Below are positions 1 to 10,429 of a stretch of 64,000 nucleotides of DNA, piece after piece; within the stretch, counting starts at the first letter, position 1, and each line of letters opens with the position of its first letter. A model generated the notes under the pieces. It saw nothing but the letters and a program-made list of their open reading frames with translations, did not search any database and had not been told where the DNA came from. The position numbers and the translations under genes are program-made. Origin of the DNA: Symbiodinium natans (Eukaryota; Sar; Dinophyceae; Suessiales; Symbiodiniaceae); the NCBI GenBank assembly GCA_905221605.1, contig CAJNDS010000756.1:1-64000 (forward strand), read 5' to 3'.

Positions 1-320
1 TTCTGGCCTTTTTTGGGCTCCTCCCGGACAGTTTCTGAACCTTTTTGGGCTTCTCCGGACCATTTCTGAACCTTTTTTGTGCTCCTCCCGGACAGTTTCT
101 GAGCCTTTTTGGGCTCCTCCCGGACAGTTTCTGAGCCTTTTTGGGCTCCTCCCGGACAATTTCTGAGCTTTTTTGGGCTCCTCCCGGACAGTTTCTTGTT
201 TCTTGAGCCTTTTTGGGCTCCTCCCGGACAGTTTCTCCTTTTTTTGAGGGTTTCGGACCGTTTCTGCCTCTTCCAAGCCATTTCTTTGAACTTCTCCCGG
301 ACCATTTCTAAACCTTTGTG
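1..320. repeat. Minisatellite, about 32-bp unit
   Basis: About nine imperfect copies of a pyrimidine-rich unit with the core GGGCTCCTCCCGGACAGTTT, separated by short T-runs. The open frames here are products of the repeat and carry no recognisable domain. Confidence 0.85.
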
Positions 321-509
321 AGCTTCTCCCAGCCATTTTTTTTGCACCGGGGGGTTGCGACAGGGAAAACAAGCAAACCAAAAATAGAAAAAAAAACCCT
401 AAACCCGACCAAGGTCATAAATTGGGTGGGCGGGTTGGGAGAGGACGTGAACCTTTGCGCACACCACAACACACGCCCTGCGTGGTGGTGTGCGCGGAGC
501 GTGTGACAC

Positions 510-560
510 ACCCTAAACCCTAAACCCTAAACCCTAAACCCTAAACCCTAAACCCTAAAC
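510..560. repeat. Telomere-like (CCCTAAA)n tract
   Basis: Seven perfect CCCTAAA heptamers directly after a GTGTGACACA-type junction. The same kind of junction precedes the tract at 4242. Confidence 0.95.
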
Positions 561-744
561 TGAAGACCGGCCCCCTTTCCAGCGATAGGGGCCGGTCGTT
601 AGCAGGCCACCGGCAGGGGCCTGCGGACCCGTAGGCAAGGCGAGCCGCAGGGTCCTGGACCTCAGGTCCACGCGGCACTTGAATAGGCCGCTTCTGTCAG
701 CCTATATAATGATAGCCCTAAACCCAGCTCCAAACGACCGAGGA
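561..744. other. Unique spacer with one strong hairpin
   Basis: No coding signal. An inverted repeat at 565-574/588-597 (GACCGGCCCC with GGGGCCGGTC) could form a 10-bp stem with a 13-nt loop. Nothing else is recognisable. Confidence 0.6.
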
Positions 745-1060
745 GGCTTGAAATCCTCTGGGCTCATTGGGGCCCGAAGGCTTAAATCAAGAGTTTAGGA
801 CCGAAAGGCCCGGAGGCTTAAATTAAGCTTGGGAACCGAAAATTAAGGCCCGGAGGCTTAAATTAAGGGTTTGGGAAGCTAAAATTAAGGCCCGGAGGCT
901 TAAATTAAGGGTTTCGGAACCGAAAATTAAGGCCCGGAAGCTTAAATTAAGGCTTTGGGAACCCAAAATGGAAGGCCGCAGGCTTACATTAAGGGTTTGG
1001 GAATTTAAAGTTAAGGCCTGGAGGCTTAAATTAAGAGTTTGGGAACGAGGCTTAAATTAA
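745..1060. repeat. Minisatellite, about 42-bp unit
   Basis: About seven copies of a purine-rich unit around GGCCCGGAGGCTTAAATTAA followed by GGGTTTGGGAACC. The unit contains TTTGGG and GGGTTT, so it may derive from telomere-like sequence. Confidence 0.85.
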
Positions 1061-1735
1061 GGGCTGGAGGGCCAGTTTGCTTATCCTGGGGACAAAGAAG
1101 GAGGACTTCCTGGAGGGCCAATTTGCCTATTCTGGTGACAAAGAAGGAAGACTTCCTGGAGGGCCAGTATCCTGAGGACAAAGAAGAAGGACTTCCTGGA
1201 AGGCCAGTTTGCTTATCCCGGGGACAAAAAAGGAGGACTTCCTGGAGGGCCAGTTTGATTATCCCGGGGACAAAGAAGGATTGCTTATCCCGGGACAAAG
1301 AAGGAGGACTTCCCGGAGGATCCCGGGACAAAGAAGGAGGACTTCCTGGAGGGCCAGTTTGCTTATCCCGGGGACAAAGAAGGAGGACTTCCTAGGAGAA
1401 CGACTTCCTGGAGGGCCAGTTCGCTTATCCCGGGGACAAAGAAGGAAGACTTCCTGGAGGGCCAGTTTGCTTATCCCGGAGACAAAGAAGGAGGAAGTAT
1501 TGGAGGGCGTTTGCTTCTCCCGGGGACAAAGAAGGAGGATTTCCTGGAGGGCCAGTTTGCTTATCCGGGGACAAAGAAGGAGGACTTCCTGGAGGGCCAG
1601 TTTGCTTATCCCACGGACAAAGAAGGCGGACTTCCTGGAGGGCCAGTTTGCTTATCCCGGTGACAAAAAAGGAGGGCTTCCTGGACGGCCAATTTGCTTA
1701 TCCGGGAACAAAGAAGGACTTCTTGCTTAATTCGG
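1060..1735. repeat. Minisatellite, about 46-bp unit
   Basis: About fourteen copies of a unit containing GGAGGACTTCCTGGAGGGCC and TTGCTTATCCCGGGGACAAA. Frames through it give repetitive peptides in several phases at once, which argues against a protein-coding role. Confidence 0.9.
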
Positions 1736-2020
1736 GGACACCATATCATGCCGGCCAACGAGGCTGCAGAATGGAACCGAGTCGAGGCTGCAGATAGCTG
1801 CTCTTTCTGAAACCAAAGGTTTTCTCATGATTTCTCAAGGCTTGATAAACGACTGTTCCTGCTCCACCAAACCATATATCCCCCCTTGATAGGGGGGTAG
1901 GGGGGTAGACAACCCTAAACCCGTCCAAGGTTTGTATTTTGGGTGGGCGGGCGGGCATTGCAGCTCATGCGCCGACCCCCAACCACTTCATGGAGGGGGT
2001 CGAAGCGCACTCGCAGCGAA
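1736..2020. other. Spacer before long telomeric block
   Basis: Low-copy sequence with no recognisable gene. Near 1880 there is a short inverted pair (CCCCCCTT with AGGGGGGT). The last 100 bases resemble the GTGGGCGGG-type flanks seen before other telomeric tracts (410-510 and 4150-4240). Confidence 0.5.
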
Positions 2021-2367
2021 AACCCTAAACCCTAAACCCTAAACCCTAAACCCTAAACCCTAAACCCTAAACCCTAAACCCTAAACCCTAAACCCTAAAC
2101 CCTAAACCCTAAACCCTAAACCCTTAAACCTAAACCCTAAACCCTAAACCCTAAACCCTAAACCCTAAACCCTAAACCCTAAACCCTAAACCCTAAACCC
2201 TAAACCCTAAACCCTAAACCCTAAACCCTAAACCCTAAACCCTAAACCCTAAACCCTAAACCCTAAACCCAAAACCCTAAACCCTAAACCCTAACCCCTA
2301 AACCTAAACCCTAAACCCTAAACCCTAAACCCTAAACCCTAAACCCTAAACCCTAAACCCTAAACTA
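2021..2367. repeat. Long telomere-like (CCCTAAA)n block
   Basis: About fifty CCCTAAA units with a few single-base variants, for example CCCTTAAA near 2130 and CCCAAAA near 2270. The orientation is that of a left chromosome end, but unique DNA lies on both sides, so it is interstitial here. Confidence 0.95.
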
Positions 2368-2744
2368 AGTGAGGGGTCGCTTCCGTCGAGCGACAGACCC
2401 CGAACGCTCGGCCGAGGGCCTTGCAGCCCGAGCGCCCAAGCGAAAAGAGAAACGGAAAGGTGAGGGTTAAGCCTCACCGTCTGTCCTGGACAGGCCAACG
2501 GACATCGGCCTTTTTTACGACAACGTCAGTACTCGGCTAAGGGATGGCCGGCACCCAGACCACCTTTAAAGTATAACCCCAAATCGAAACCCCTGGTCGG
2601 TTCAGGGTTTTGGGTTCAGGGTTTGTCGGGCCCCCCCCCCCCGGGGCCCCCTGGTCCCTGGTAGCTGGATTCCTGACCAGGAGGCTGGCGAGGGGTCCAG
2701 GCAGGCTGGTTGCTCAATTTCGTGATTTTGGGGGCTTTTTCACG
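2368..2744. other. Non-coding spacer
   Basis: GC-rich sequence with short inverted pairs such as TCGGCCGAG-like stems near 2405-2420. A C-run at 2631-2642 precedes the next repeat array. No gene is recognised. Confidence 0.4.
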
Positions 2745-3140
2745 GATTTCCAGGGCCCCCGAACCAAGGGCCCCCCGGGCCAAGGGCCCCCCGGGCCAAG
2801 GGCCCCCCGGGCCAAGGGCCGGGCCCCCCGGGCCAAGGGCCCCCGGGCCAAGGGCCCCCAGGGCCCCCCGGCCCATTGGACCAATCCAAGGGCCTCCCGG
2901 GCCAAGGGCCCCCCGGGCCAAGGGCCCCCCGGGCCAAGGGCCCCGGCGGGCCAGCCGGGCCAAGACCCCCGGCCCAAGGGTCCCGGGCCAAGGGCCCCCC
3001 CAACTCACGGGCCAAGGGCCCCCCGGGCCAAGGGCCCCCCGAAGCCGCCAAGGGTGCCGGCCAAGGGCCTGCCGGGCCAAGGGCTTCCCGGCCAATAGGT
3101 CCGTGTCAGCCAAGGGCCCAGGCCAAGGGCCCCCCAAGCC
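2745..3140. repeat. Very GC-rich minisatellite, about 17-bp unit
   Basis: More than twenty copies of GGGCCAAGGGCCCCCCG and close variants. Every frame on both strands stays open because the unit lacks A/T stop triplets. The long Pro/Gly/Arg peptides on either strand are therefore artefacts. Confidence 0.9.
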
Positions 3141-4241
3141 AAGGGACCGGCCAAGACCCTGAGTCAAGGACCCCCAACAATACGCCCCCGGACCAAGGGC
3201 CCCCAACCAGGGCTCGGCTAAGGGCCGAGGAAGCCCCCAAGAGGCGCCAAGAGCCACCAAAAGCTTCAAAAGCTTCAAAAGGCCCACTAAAAGAAGGGGG
3301 ACCACAAGATTTGTCCGTGCCCACAATGAGAATATTGAAAACATTGTTTTTAGCCCCTGCCCGCCTTTTAGTATTGAAATCGATGGCTCCCCCTAAATCA
3401 GCAAGGACCTCTACGGGCCCACGTGCCGAAGGCCCGAAAAGGACCGAAACTACCCCGAACCCCAGCCTAAACCCTGACACCGCAAAACCCTACGACGGCC
3501 TTCAAGCAAATAAGGGCCTCTACGGGCCCTAACGTGCCGAAGGCCCGAAAAGGGCCGAGGCTACCCCGAACCCCAGCTTAAACCCTAACTCCGCAAAACC
3601 CTACGAAGGCCTTCAAGCAAATAAGGGCCTCTACGGGCCCTAACTTGCCGAAGGCCCGAAAAGGGCCGAGGCTACCCCGAACCCGAGCTTAAACCCTAGC
3701 GATTGAAAGACTCATTGGCGAAAAACTCATTAATAGGTTCCCTGACCTTTAAATGAATAAATCCTCTACGGCCCCTGACACGCCGAAGGTCCGAACAAGG
3801 CCCCGAGAGACCCCAAGAGCCACCAAAATACTTCAAAAGGCTTCAAAAGGCCCCCTAAAAGAAGGGGGACCCCAAGATGCCCGTACCCGCAATGAAAAAT
3901 GCGATTTTTTGGTAGTGAAATCGATGCTTAATTGAGGCCCTTAAAGAAGGGGAATCCAAAAGCAGACACAAAGGGTTTCCCTGACCTTCAAATAAATAAG
4001 GGCCTCTACGGGCCCTGACACGCCGAAGGCCCGAAAAGGGCCGAGGCTACCCCCAACCCCAGATTAAACCCTAACAGCGCAACTTTAAAAACATCAAAGC
4101 AAGCATCAGAGCACAAGAAAGTAAATTCCATAAACCCTAAACCATAATAGAGTATAGTTTGGGTGGCCGGGGTGGGTTGACGGGCAACGCGAGCGCGCGG
4201 CCCGGGGTGTTTCACACCCGAGCGCGCGCCCTCCCTTGACA
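3141..4241. repeat. Degenerate array of about 115-bp units
   Basis: Units containing GGGCCTCTACGGGCCCTAAC, GCCGAAGGCCCGAAAAGGGC and GAGGCTACCCCGAACCCCAG recur near 3400, 3510, 3625, 3765 and 4000. Between them are shorter shared pieces (GGCTTCAAAAGGCCC, AAAAGAAGGGGGACC). No coding function is supported. Confidence 0.75.
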
Positions 4242-4295
4242 CACCCTAAACCCTAAACCCTAAACCCTAAACCCTAAACCCTAAACCCTAAACCC

Positions 4296-5443
4296 GAATG
4301 CTTCCCCCAGAGCCCACCAATGGATCAGAATCTTGCAAAAACCCTGGGTTTTGATTGGTTTTTCGCTCCTTTTAAACCCTAAACCCTAAACCCTAAACCC
4401 TAAACCCTAAACCCTAATGCTTCCCCCAGAGCCCACCAATGGATCAGAATCTTGCAAAAACCCTGGGTTTTGATTGGTTTTTCGCTCCTTTTAAACCCTA
4501 AACCCTAACCCTAAACCCTAAACCTTAAAACACAGTAAAAACCTCGGAAAAATTGCATTTGTCATGCCTTTGTTGCCTGGGAAACCACAGGATTACTGCA
4601 AATACCATGAGTTCTGTTCTAAAAACCATGAGCCGAAGCCTCAAAATGCAATTTTTCCGAGATTTTTACTGTTTTTCACCTACATTTACTTTCAGTGCCA
4701 GCAATACTTGAGGGTAACCCTATGTTGAGCTTTAAGGCATAGCCGGAAACCCTACAAAATGCAATTTTTCCCTCGGGGAAAGCATTTGGGAACCATCCAA
4801 TAAACCCTAAACCCTAAACCCTAAACCCTAAACCCTAAACCCTAAACCCTAAACCCTAAACCCTAAACCCTAAACCCTAAACCCTAAACCCTAAACCCTA
4901 AACCCTAAACCCTAAACCTAACCCTAAACCCTAAACCCTAAACCCTAAACCCTAAACCCTAAACCCTAAACCCTAAACCCTAAACCCTAAACCCTAAACC
5001 CTAAACCCTAAACCCTAAACCCTAAACCCTAAACCCTAAACCCTAAACCCTAAACCCGAATGCTTCCCCCAGAGCCCACCAATGGATCAGAATCTTGCAA
5101 AAACCCTGGGTTTTGATTGGTTTTTCGCTCTTTTAAACCCTAAACCCTAAACCCTAAACCCTAAACCCTAAACCCTAAACCCTAAACCCTAAACCCTAAA
5201 CCCTAAACCCTAAACCCTAAACCCTAAACCCTAAACCCTAAACCCGAATGCTTCCCCCAGAGCCCACCAATGGATCAGAATCTTGCAAAAACCCTGGGTT
5301 TTGATTGGTTTTTCGCTCCTTTTAAACCCTAAACCCTAAACCCTAAACCCTAAACCCTAAACCCTAAACCCTAAACCCAGAGCCCACCAATGGATCAGAA
5401 TCTTGCAAAAACCCTGGGTTTTGATTGGTTTTTCGCTCCTTTT
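4296..5443. repeat. 78-bp insert unit, five copies between telomeric tracts
   Basis: Copies lie at 4296-4373, 4416-4492, 5058-5134, 5246-5323 and 5378-5443 (the last lacks the 5' end). Each runs from GAATGCTTCCCCCAGAGCCC to a TTTTTCGCTCCTTTTAAACCC end, and each is flanked by CCCTAAA on both sides. The unit contains CCCTGGGTTTTG and is almost invariant, which suggests spread by recombination between telomeric tracts. Confidence 0.9.
4532..4800. repeat. 269-bp subtelomeric element, copy 1
   Basis: Essentially identical to 5484-5752. It contains internal inverted pieces: CCTCGGAAAAATTGCATTT near the left end, its complement near 4637-4660, and a third ATGCAATTTTTCC near the right end. It ends GGGAACCATCCAATAAACCC at the telomeric tract. 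Confidence 0.9.
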
Positions 5444-5483
5444 AAACCCTAAACCCTAAACCCTAAACCCTAAACCTTAAAGA

Positions 5484-5752
5484 ACAGTAAAAACCTCGGA
5501 AAAATTGCATTTGTCATGCCTTTGTTGCCTGGGAAACCACAGGATTACTGCAAATACCATGAGTTCTGTTCTAAAAACCATGAGCCGAAGCCTCAAAATG
5601 CAATTTTTCCGAGATTTTTACTGTTTTTCACCTACATTTACTTTCAGTGCCAGCAATACTTGAGGGTAACCCTATGTTGAGCTTTAAGGCATAGCCGGAA
5701 ACCCTACAAAATGCAATTTTTCCCTCGGGGAAAGCATTTGGGAACCATCCAA
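5484..5752. repeat. 269-bp subtelomeric element, copy 2
   Basis: Second copy of the element at 4532-4800, with the same length and the same junction to CCCTAAA. The surrounding 78-bp units are duplicated too, so the larger 4296-4800 block seems to have been copied as a whole. Confidence 0.9.
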
Positions 5753-6334
5753 TAAACCCTAAACCCTAAACCCTAAACCCTAAACCCTAAACCCTAAACC
5801 CTAAACCCTAAACCCTAAACCCTAAACCCTAAACCCTAAACCCTAAACCCTAAATAAACCTAAACCTTAAACCTAAACTTAAACCCTAAACCCCTTAAAC
5901 CCCCTAAACCCTAAACCCTAAAAACCCTAAACCCTAAACCCTAAACCCTAAACCCTAAACCCTAAACCCCTAAATCCTAAACCCTAAACCCTAAACCATA
6001 AGCCCTAAAACGTGGCGAGTCGCCAAGTTTTAGGGTTTAGGGTTAGCCTCAACCCTAAACCCTAAACCCTAAACCCTAAACCCTAAACCCTAAACCCTAA
6101 ACCCTAAACCCTAAACCCTAAACCCTAAACCCTAAACCCTAAACCTTAAACCCTAGACCCTAAGGCCAAGACAAAAACCTTGCAACAAGCACCTGTCCTT
6201 AACCCTATTCCCTATACCATAATTTCCTAAAACCTAAACCCTAAACCCTAAACCCGAAACTGGGCACCAGGCTCTCCATCGTGTTGATGTTGTCATCTTC
6301 CTCGGCTGCACCCGTCTAAACCCTAAAGCCCTAA

Positions 6335-6562
6335 ACCCTACATTTTCCTCGGAAAAAGTACATCTTTTATTGGGATACAAGCATGATTACAGGCATTTAC
6401 AGTATTTTATGCTTGTAAACCACCTAAAAATGTACTTTTTTCGAGGAAAACTGTGTGTTCCAATGACCCCAAACCCTATTCCTGGACTCTAACTCTAAAC
6501 CTTCCATGGGATCCTCAAAAGTGTACTTTTTCCGAGGGGAATAGTATTTGGGAACCACCTAA
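6335..6562. repeat. Diverged relative of the 269-bp element
   Basis: It shares the plan but not the exact sequence: CTCGGAAAAAGTACAT at the left, ATGTACTTTTTTCGAGG in the middle, GTGTACTTTTTCCGAGG at the right, and the terminal GGGAACCACCTAATAAACCC. The inverted core changed from TGCAATTTTT to GTACTTTTT in all three places together. Confidence 0.8.
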
Positions 6563-6737
6563 TAAACCCTAAACCCTAAACCCTAAACCCTAAACCCTAA
6601 ACCCTAAACCCTAAACTCTAAACCCTAAACCCAAGCCCTAAGCCCTAAGCCCTAAACCTTCAACCCTCCCAGGGCCCACACAGCTTCGTCTTGTCTTTCA
6701 CCTGAGATGGCTTTACCCTAGACACCTAAACCCTGCT

Positions 6738-6957
6738 TTTGCTCGGGAAAAAGTACATATTTTAATGGGCTACAGGCAGGATTGCTAGTATTTACAGTAT
6801 TTCGTGCTTGAAAACCACTAATAAATGTACTTTTTTACAAGGAATTGTGTGTTTCAATAGCACTAAACCCTAATCCTGAACCCTAGCTCTAAACCTTCCA
6901 TGGAATGCTCAAAAGTGTACTTTTTCCGAGGGGAATAGTATTTGGGAACCACCTAAT
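6738..6957. repeat. Fourth copy of the inverted-core subtelomeric element
   Basis: Closest to 6335-6562. The left core is CTCGGGAAAAAGTACAT, and the right end is the same GTGTACTTTTTCCGAGG followed by GGGAACCACCTAATAAACCC. Confidence 0.8.
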
Positions 6958-7139
6958 AAACCCTAAACCCTAAACCCTAAACCCTAAACCCGAAACCCTA
7001 AACCCTAAACCCTAAACCCTAAACTCTAAACCCAAAATCCTAAACCCTGAACCCTAACCCGTGAACCCTAAACCCTAAACCCTAAACCCTAAACCCTAAA
7101 CTCTAAACCCTAAACCCAAAGTGTGTGTGTGTGTGTGTG

Positions 7140-7292
7140 ACAATAGCGCTACTCTGTTGCGGACGCTGCGCAGCGACCCGAAAACCGGGAAAGCGCTGGT
7201 CTTCCAGCGGGCGCTCCAACAGCTGGTTCCTGGAGAAGTGCGTGGACCGCCTGGAGGACCGCTGCCGGTGCCTGGCGCACGAGATCCGCGCC
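7140..7292 (+). other. Short GC-rich coding-like relic
   Basis: About 150 bases of GC-rich, codon-like sequence sit between a (GT)9 tract at 7121 and the foldback element. One frame reads TLLRTLRSDPKTGKALVFQRA; another, further on, reads WFLEKCVDRLEDRCRCLAHE. The change of frame suggests a broken exon. No family is recognised. Confidence 0.25.
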
Positions 7293-8141
7293 CCTCTCTC
7301 TTAGATGGGAGTGCCCCCGCACCCCTACATTGCAGCTGAGAGGATCGGAGTTTGAAGTTTCGAGTATACAGTCCCACTACGAAACTGGATTATATTCCAG
7401 TTTCGACCCTCTCAGTAGCTCATCTGTGCCCCGATTCCCCGCCCCGAAATTTGCTCGTATTCGGAATCGCATCACAGTGCAGTTCTGGGCTGCGGACCTG
7501 TGGAGTGCCACAAAGGGGAACAGGGAAGAGAAAAAAAAACCCAGCCCCAGCCCCAGCCCCAAAAAAACCCAGCCCCAGCCCCAGCCCCAAAAAAACCCAG
7601 CCCCAGCCCCAAGCCCACCCAGCCCCAGCCCCAAGCCCACCCAGCCCCAGCCCCAAAAAAACCCAGCCCCAGCCCCAGCCCCAAAAAAACCCAGCCCCAG
7701 CCCCAGCCCCAAAAAAACCCAGCCCCAGCCCCCCCAGCCCAGCCCCAGCCCCAGCCGCACCCAGCCCAGCCCAAAAAAACCCAGCCCAGCCCCAGCCCCA
7801 AAAAAACCCAGCCCCAAAAAAAGCCCACCCAGCCCCAGCCCCAAGCCCACCCAGCCCCAGCCCCAACCCCCATCTCCCCCTATCTCCCCCTATCTCCCCC
7901 CCATCTCCCCCCATCTCCCCCTTATCTCCCCCCCATCCCCCCTATCTCCACCCATCTCCCCCCCCCCCAGCCCCCAGCCCCCAGCCAGCCAGCCCCCAAG
8001 CCAAGCCAGAGAAGCAGGGCAGAAAAGAAAGCCAACCCCAGCCCCCAGCCCCCAGCGTGGGACTGTATACTCGAAACTTCAAACTCCGATCCTCTCAGCT
8101 GCAATGTAGGGGTGCGGGGGCACTCCCATCCAAGAGAGAGG
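7293..8141. mobile_element. Foldback/MITE-like element with 85-bp inverted arms
   Basis: Left arm 7293-7377 and right arm 8057-8141 are inverted copies with about one mismatch. The outer ends are CCTCTCTCTT and AAGAGAGAGG; the inner ends are AGTCCCAC and GTGGGACT. The 0.68-kb interior has a small hairpin at 7380-7405 and a C/A-rich low-complexity stretch, with no transposase. A non-autonomous element is the simplest reading; no target-site duplication could be confirmed. Confidence 0.75.
7535..7990. repeat. CCCCAGCC / CCCCAAAAAAACC low-complexity tract
   Basis: Alternating CCCAGCCCCAGCC and CAAAAAAACCC units, then CCATCTCCCC units from about 7868. All plus-strand frames give Pro/Ser/Gln/Lys polymers and all minus-strand frames give Gly/Leu/Phe polymers, so none is accepted as a gene. 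Confidence 0.85.
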
Positions 8142-8159
8142 TGGTTTCGCACGCCACGT

Positions 8160-9010
8160 ACGTCCACGTTCCGCGCGTTCCGCGTCCACGTTCCGCGTCC
8201 ACGTTCCGCGTCCACGTTCCGCGTCCACGTTCCGCGTCCACGTTCCGCGTCTACACCCCGCCGGTTGGGCACCCCCGCGGTTCAGCAGGAGCAGCGACCT
8301 TGCATCAGCGTTGCCTCAGCTCGGTTGTGTTGTCTCAGTCTCGGTGTCCACGGCAGCTCCCCGCACTTCCCGAGGGTGTCTCAGCTCGGTTGTCCCTGGC
8401 GGCCGTCTTGCCGGGCAAGAGCGGCGTCCCACCACGGCAGAGGAGCATCTACCGAAACTGTCCCCCCGGAGGACAGTTTCCCCTCTTCCCCGCCGGCACC
8501 CCCGAGGTACAGCAGCAGCACTGAGACACTAGTGTTGCCTCAGCTGTGTTGTCTCGGCGGCTCCCCGCACTTCCCGAGGGTGTCTCAGCTCGGTTAGTCT
8601 CGGCGTCCCACCACGGCACAGGCGTATCAGCATTCCTTGATTCTAAGGAAGGCTGATACGCCTCCAATGCCTGGCGCCCCCCGCCGGTTGGGCACCCCCG
8701 AGGTTCAGCAGCACACTAGTGTTGCCTCAGCTCGGTTGTGTTAGTCTCGGCGTCCCACCACGGCAGAGGAGCAGCAGGAGCACAGCGACCTCTACCCCCC
8801 GCCGGGCACCCCCGAGGTTCACCTGTCTCAGCTCGGTTGTGTCTCGGCCCAGCGGCAGCTCCCCCCCGCCGAGGTTCAGCAGCAGCAGCGACCTGAGACA
8901 CTCATCGGTGTCGAAACTGGTAGCGGAATGCCGTTGTTTGGGCAGCCCGGTCCATCCGAATCCTCGGGATGGCAGCGAGGGGCTCTGAGACACCGAGACA
9001 CTGACGGTTG
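8160..9010. repeat. Hairpin-rich repeat block, left
   Basis: Begins with CCGCGTCCACGTT units (8163-8250). It then repeats GCCTCAGCTCGGTTGTGTT, TCTCGGCGTCCCACCACGGC and GGCACCCCCGAGGTTCAGCA. Clear stem-loops lie at 8454-8480 (GAAACTGTCC with GGACAGTTTC) and 8620-8663, and a CCGAATCCTCGGGATGG unit lies near 8955. The block from about 8918 is closely similar to 47797-47850. Confidence 0.75.
8620..8663. other. Long stem-loop
   Basis: Outer arms AGGCGTATCAGC and GCTGATACGCCT pair perfectly (8620-8631/8652-8663). Inside, TTCCTT and AAGGAA enclose the loop GATTCT. The inner part matches two hairpins beside the viral integrase at 51637-51655 and 51699-51717. Confidence 0.8.
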
Positions 9011-9014
9011 GGCG

Positions 9015-9180
9015 GGTAAGGGGGTGATCTGTGTCTTTTTTTTTGGCGTTATCTGTGTCTTTTTTTTTTGCGTTACCTGTGTCTTTTTTTGGCTGTTTCG
9101 TGGTGACGTCTCGAGGAACAGCCTGCTTTCTTGTGACGTTTCGCGGGATCTGTGTCTTTTTTTCGTGCGTTTTTTCTTCT
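9015..9180. repeat. Poly-T array, about 32-bp unit
   Basis: Four copies of ATCTGTGTCTTTTTTTT with G/C-rich spacers. A complementary A-rich array (CAAAAAAAAAAGACGC) lies at 46830-47000 in inverted order relative to its own hairpin block. Confidence 0.8.
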
Positions 9181-10429
9181 CGGGCAAGCTAGTAATACGT
9201 ACAGGTCACACACTACACAACCCTAAACCCTAAAGGCTGAAAACCCCAAAGACACCAAAGGCTCAAGACCCTTAGAACCCCAGAAGAAAGGCCTCATCAT
9301 CCCAAGAACCCTAAAGCACCAAAACGCATACAACCTAAGAGCACCAGAAGCCCGAAAAACCCGAAAACTTCCCGCAAGTCTTGAAACAAAGCCCAGGTGC
9401 CAAGGGGCAGGGGCTTAGACAAATTAAGTTCTGGGTGCACCCCTTGTCCGGTGGAGGTGTTGCCTACCTTTTTGTTTTCTCCAAACTTAAACCTTTTAGA
9501 CCATGATCAAAAAGCCAACCTTGAACAGGCTAAGTTTTGCGGCCTTATGCCCTAAAAAGCCCAGCGTGCCCGATGGGAAGCCTCGTCATCTTCGGGAGCG
9601 TTATGCGTCTCGCTGTGCGCGGTGCGCGGCTCGTACGCCAAACCCGGGGTCGCGCCTCGTCACGACGGGGGACGCGGATCAGTCACAGAAAAGGGTGCGG
9701 ATCAGGCACAGAAAAGGACGCGGCTCAGCCACAGACCAGGGTGCGGTTCATTCGCAACACAGGGGTTCAAAGGGGTTCGGCCCTATTCCTGGTTGCCGGG
9801 GGCCCACGGTTTTAACTTGCCTAGGGTCGAGGATTCTGGGCAGCATGGAAGCGTCTCAGCCATGGCATCTACAGACGACGAGGCGCGCGCCTGCCGAGGC
9901 TGCCGGGGGCCACAGCTAGGGGGGAAGGCTCAGGTTGTTGGGAGTTTAGGGGTTGGGGCCAGGGTGTTGGGGTTTGGGGTTGAGGGCTGAGGGTTTGGGG
10001 TTTAGGGTTGAGGGTCTTATGAATGGTCTTCAATGCTTCGAGGGTAGGGCCTTGCTGTTCCTGCGATACCGGGGTAGATGCCACAAGTGCAGAGAGCGGT
10101 CGTGTCGGGTTGCACGCTGCATCAGACTTGCTAGCGCGAACCAGTGGCGAAACACCTGCAAAAGAAGCGTCAAAACAGCCGCCCGATCCCCAAACCAGAA
10201 AAAAATCGTTTTTTTTTGCTTCAGCTTTTGTCTTCGGGGCCCCAAAGGGTTTAGGGCACAGGAAGAGTGGAGAAAAACGCGAATGAGCACCTTGAGGCCA
10301 GCGTCGGCGTTGGTGGCGTCCTCTACGGGACGCCCTTTCTTTCTCGAGGACCCTGCGTCTCTGAATGTTGCAGTCTGTGGGACGACGTGCCGAGGGATTT
10401 TGAGGGGTTGCGGCGTTGCAGTCCTGTCT
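9181..10429. other. Spacer with small tandem repeats, no gene recognised
   Basis: Contains two CCCTAAA heptamers at about 9220, three 23-bp GCGGATCAGTCACAGAAAA-type units at 9668-9740, and GGTTTGGGGTTTAGGG-type sequence at 9950-10015. Short open frames exist on both strands but none shows a domain. Confidence 0.4.

Larger units (their letters stand above)
4242..7118. repeat. Composite subtelomeric region with many CCCTAAA blocks
   Basis: CCCTAAA tracts lie at about 4242-4295, 4374-4415, 4493-4530, 4801-5057, 5135-5245, 5324-5377, 5444-5483, 5753-6000, 6055-6150, 6562-6640 and 6958-7118, broken up by a few repeated insert families. Heptamer variants rise between 5850 and 6250. No gene is seen. 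Confidence 0.9.

Noticed and set aside
1-560. True chromosome end at the left edge
   Set aside because: The first 500 bases are a minisatellite, not telomeric repeat, and the telomeric tracts further in have unique DNA on both sides.
2610-3532. Long open frames on both strands (up to 242 codons) rich in Pro, Gly, Ala and Arg
   Set aside because: They are read-outs of the GGGCCAAGGGCCCCCC array, open in several frames at once and without domains.
7330-8600. Frames of up to 390 codons through the foldback element
   Set aside because: They are formed by CCCCAGCC/CAAAAAAACCC low-complexity DNA and by the inverted arms; all three plus frames are open together.
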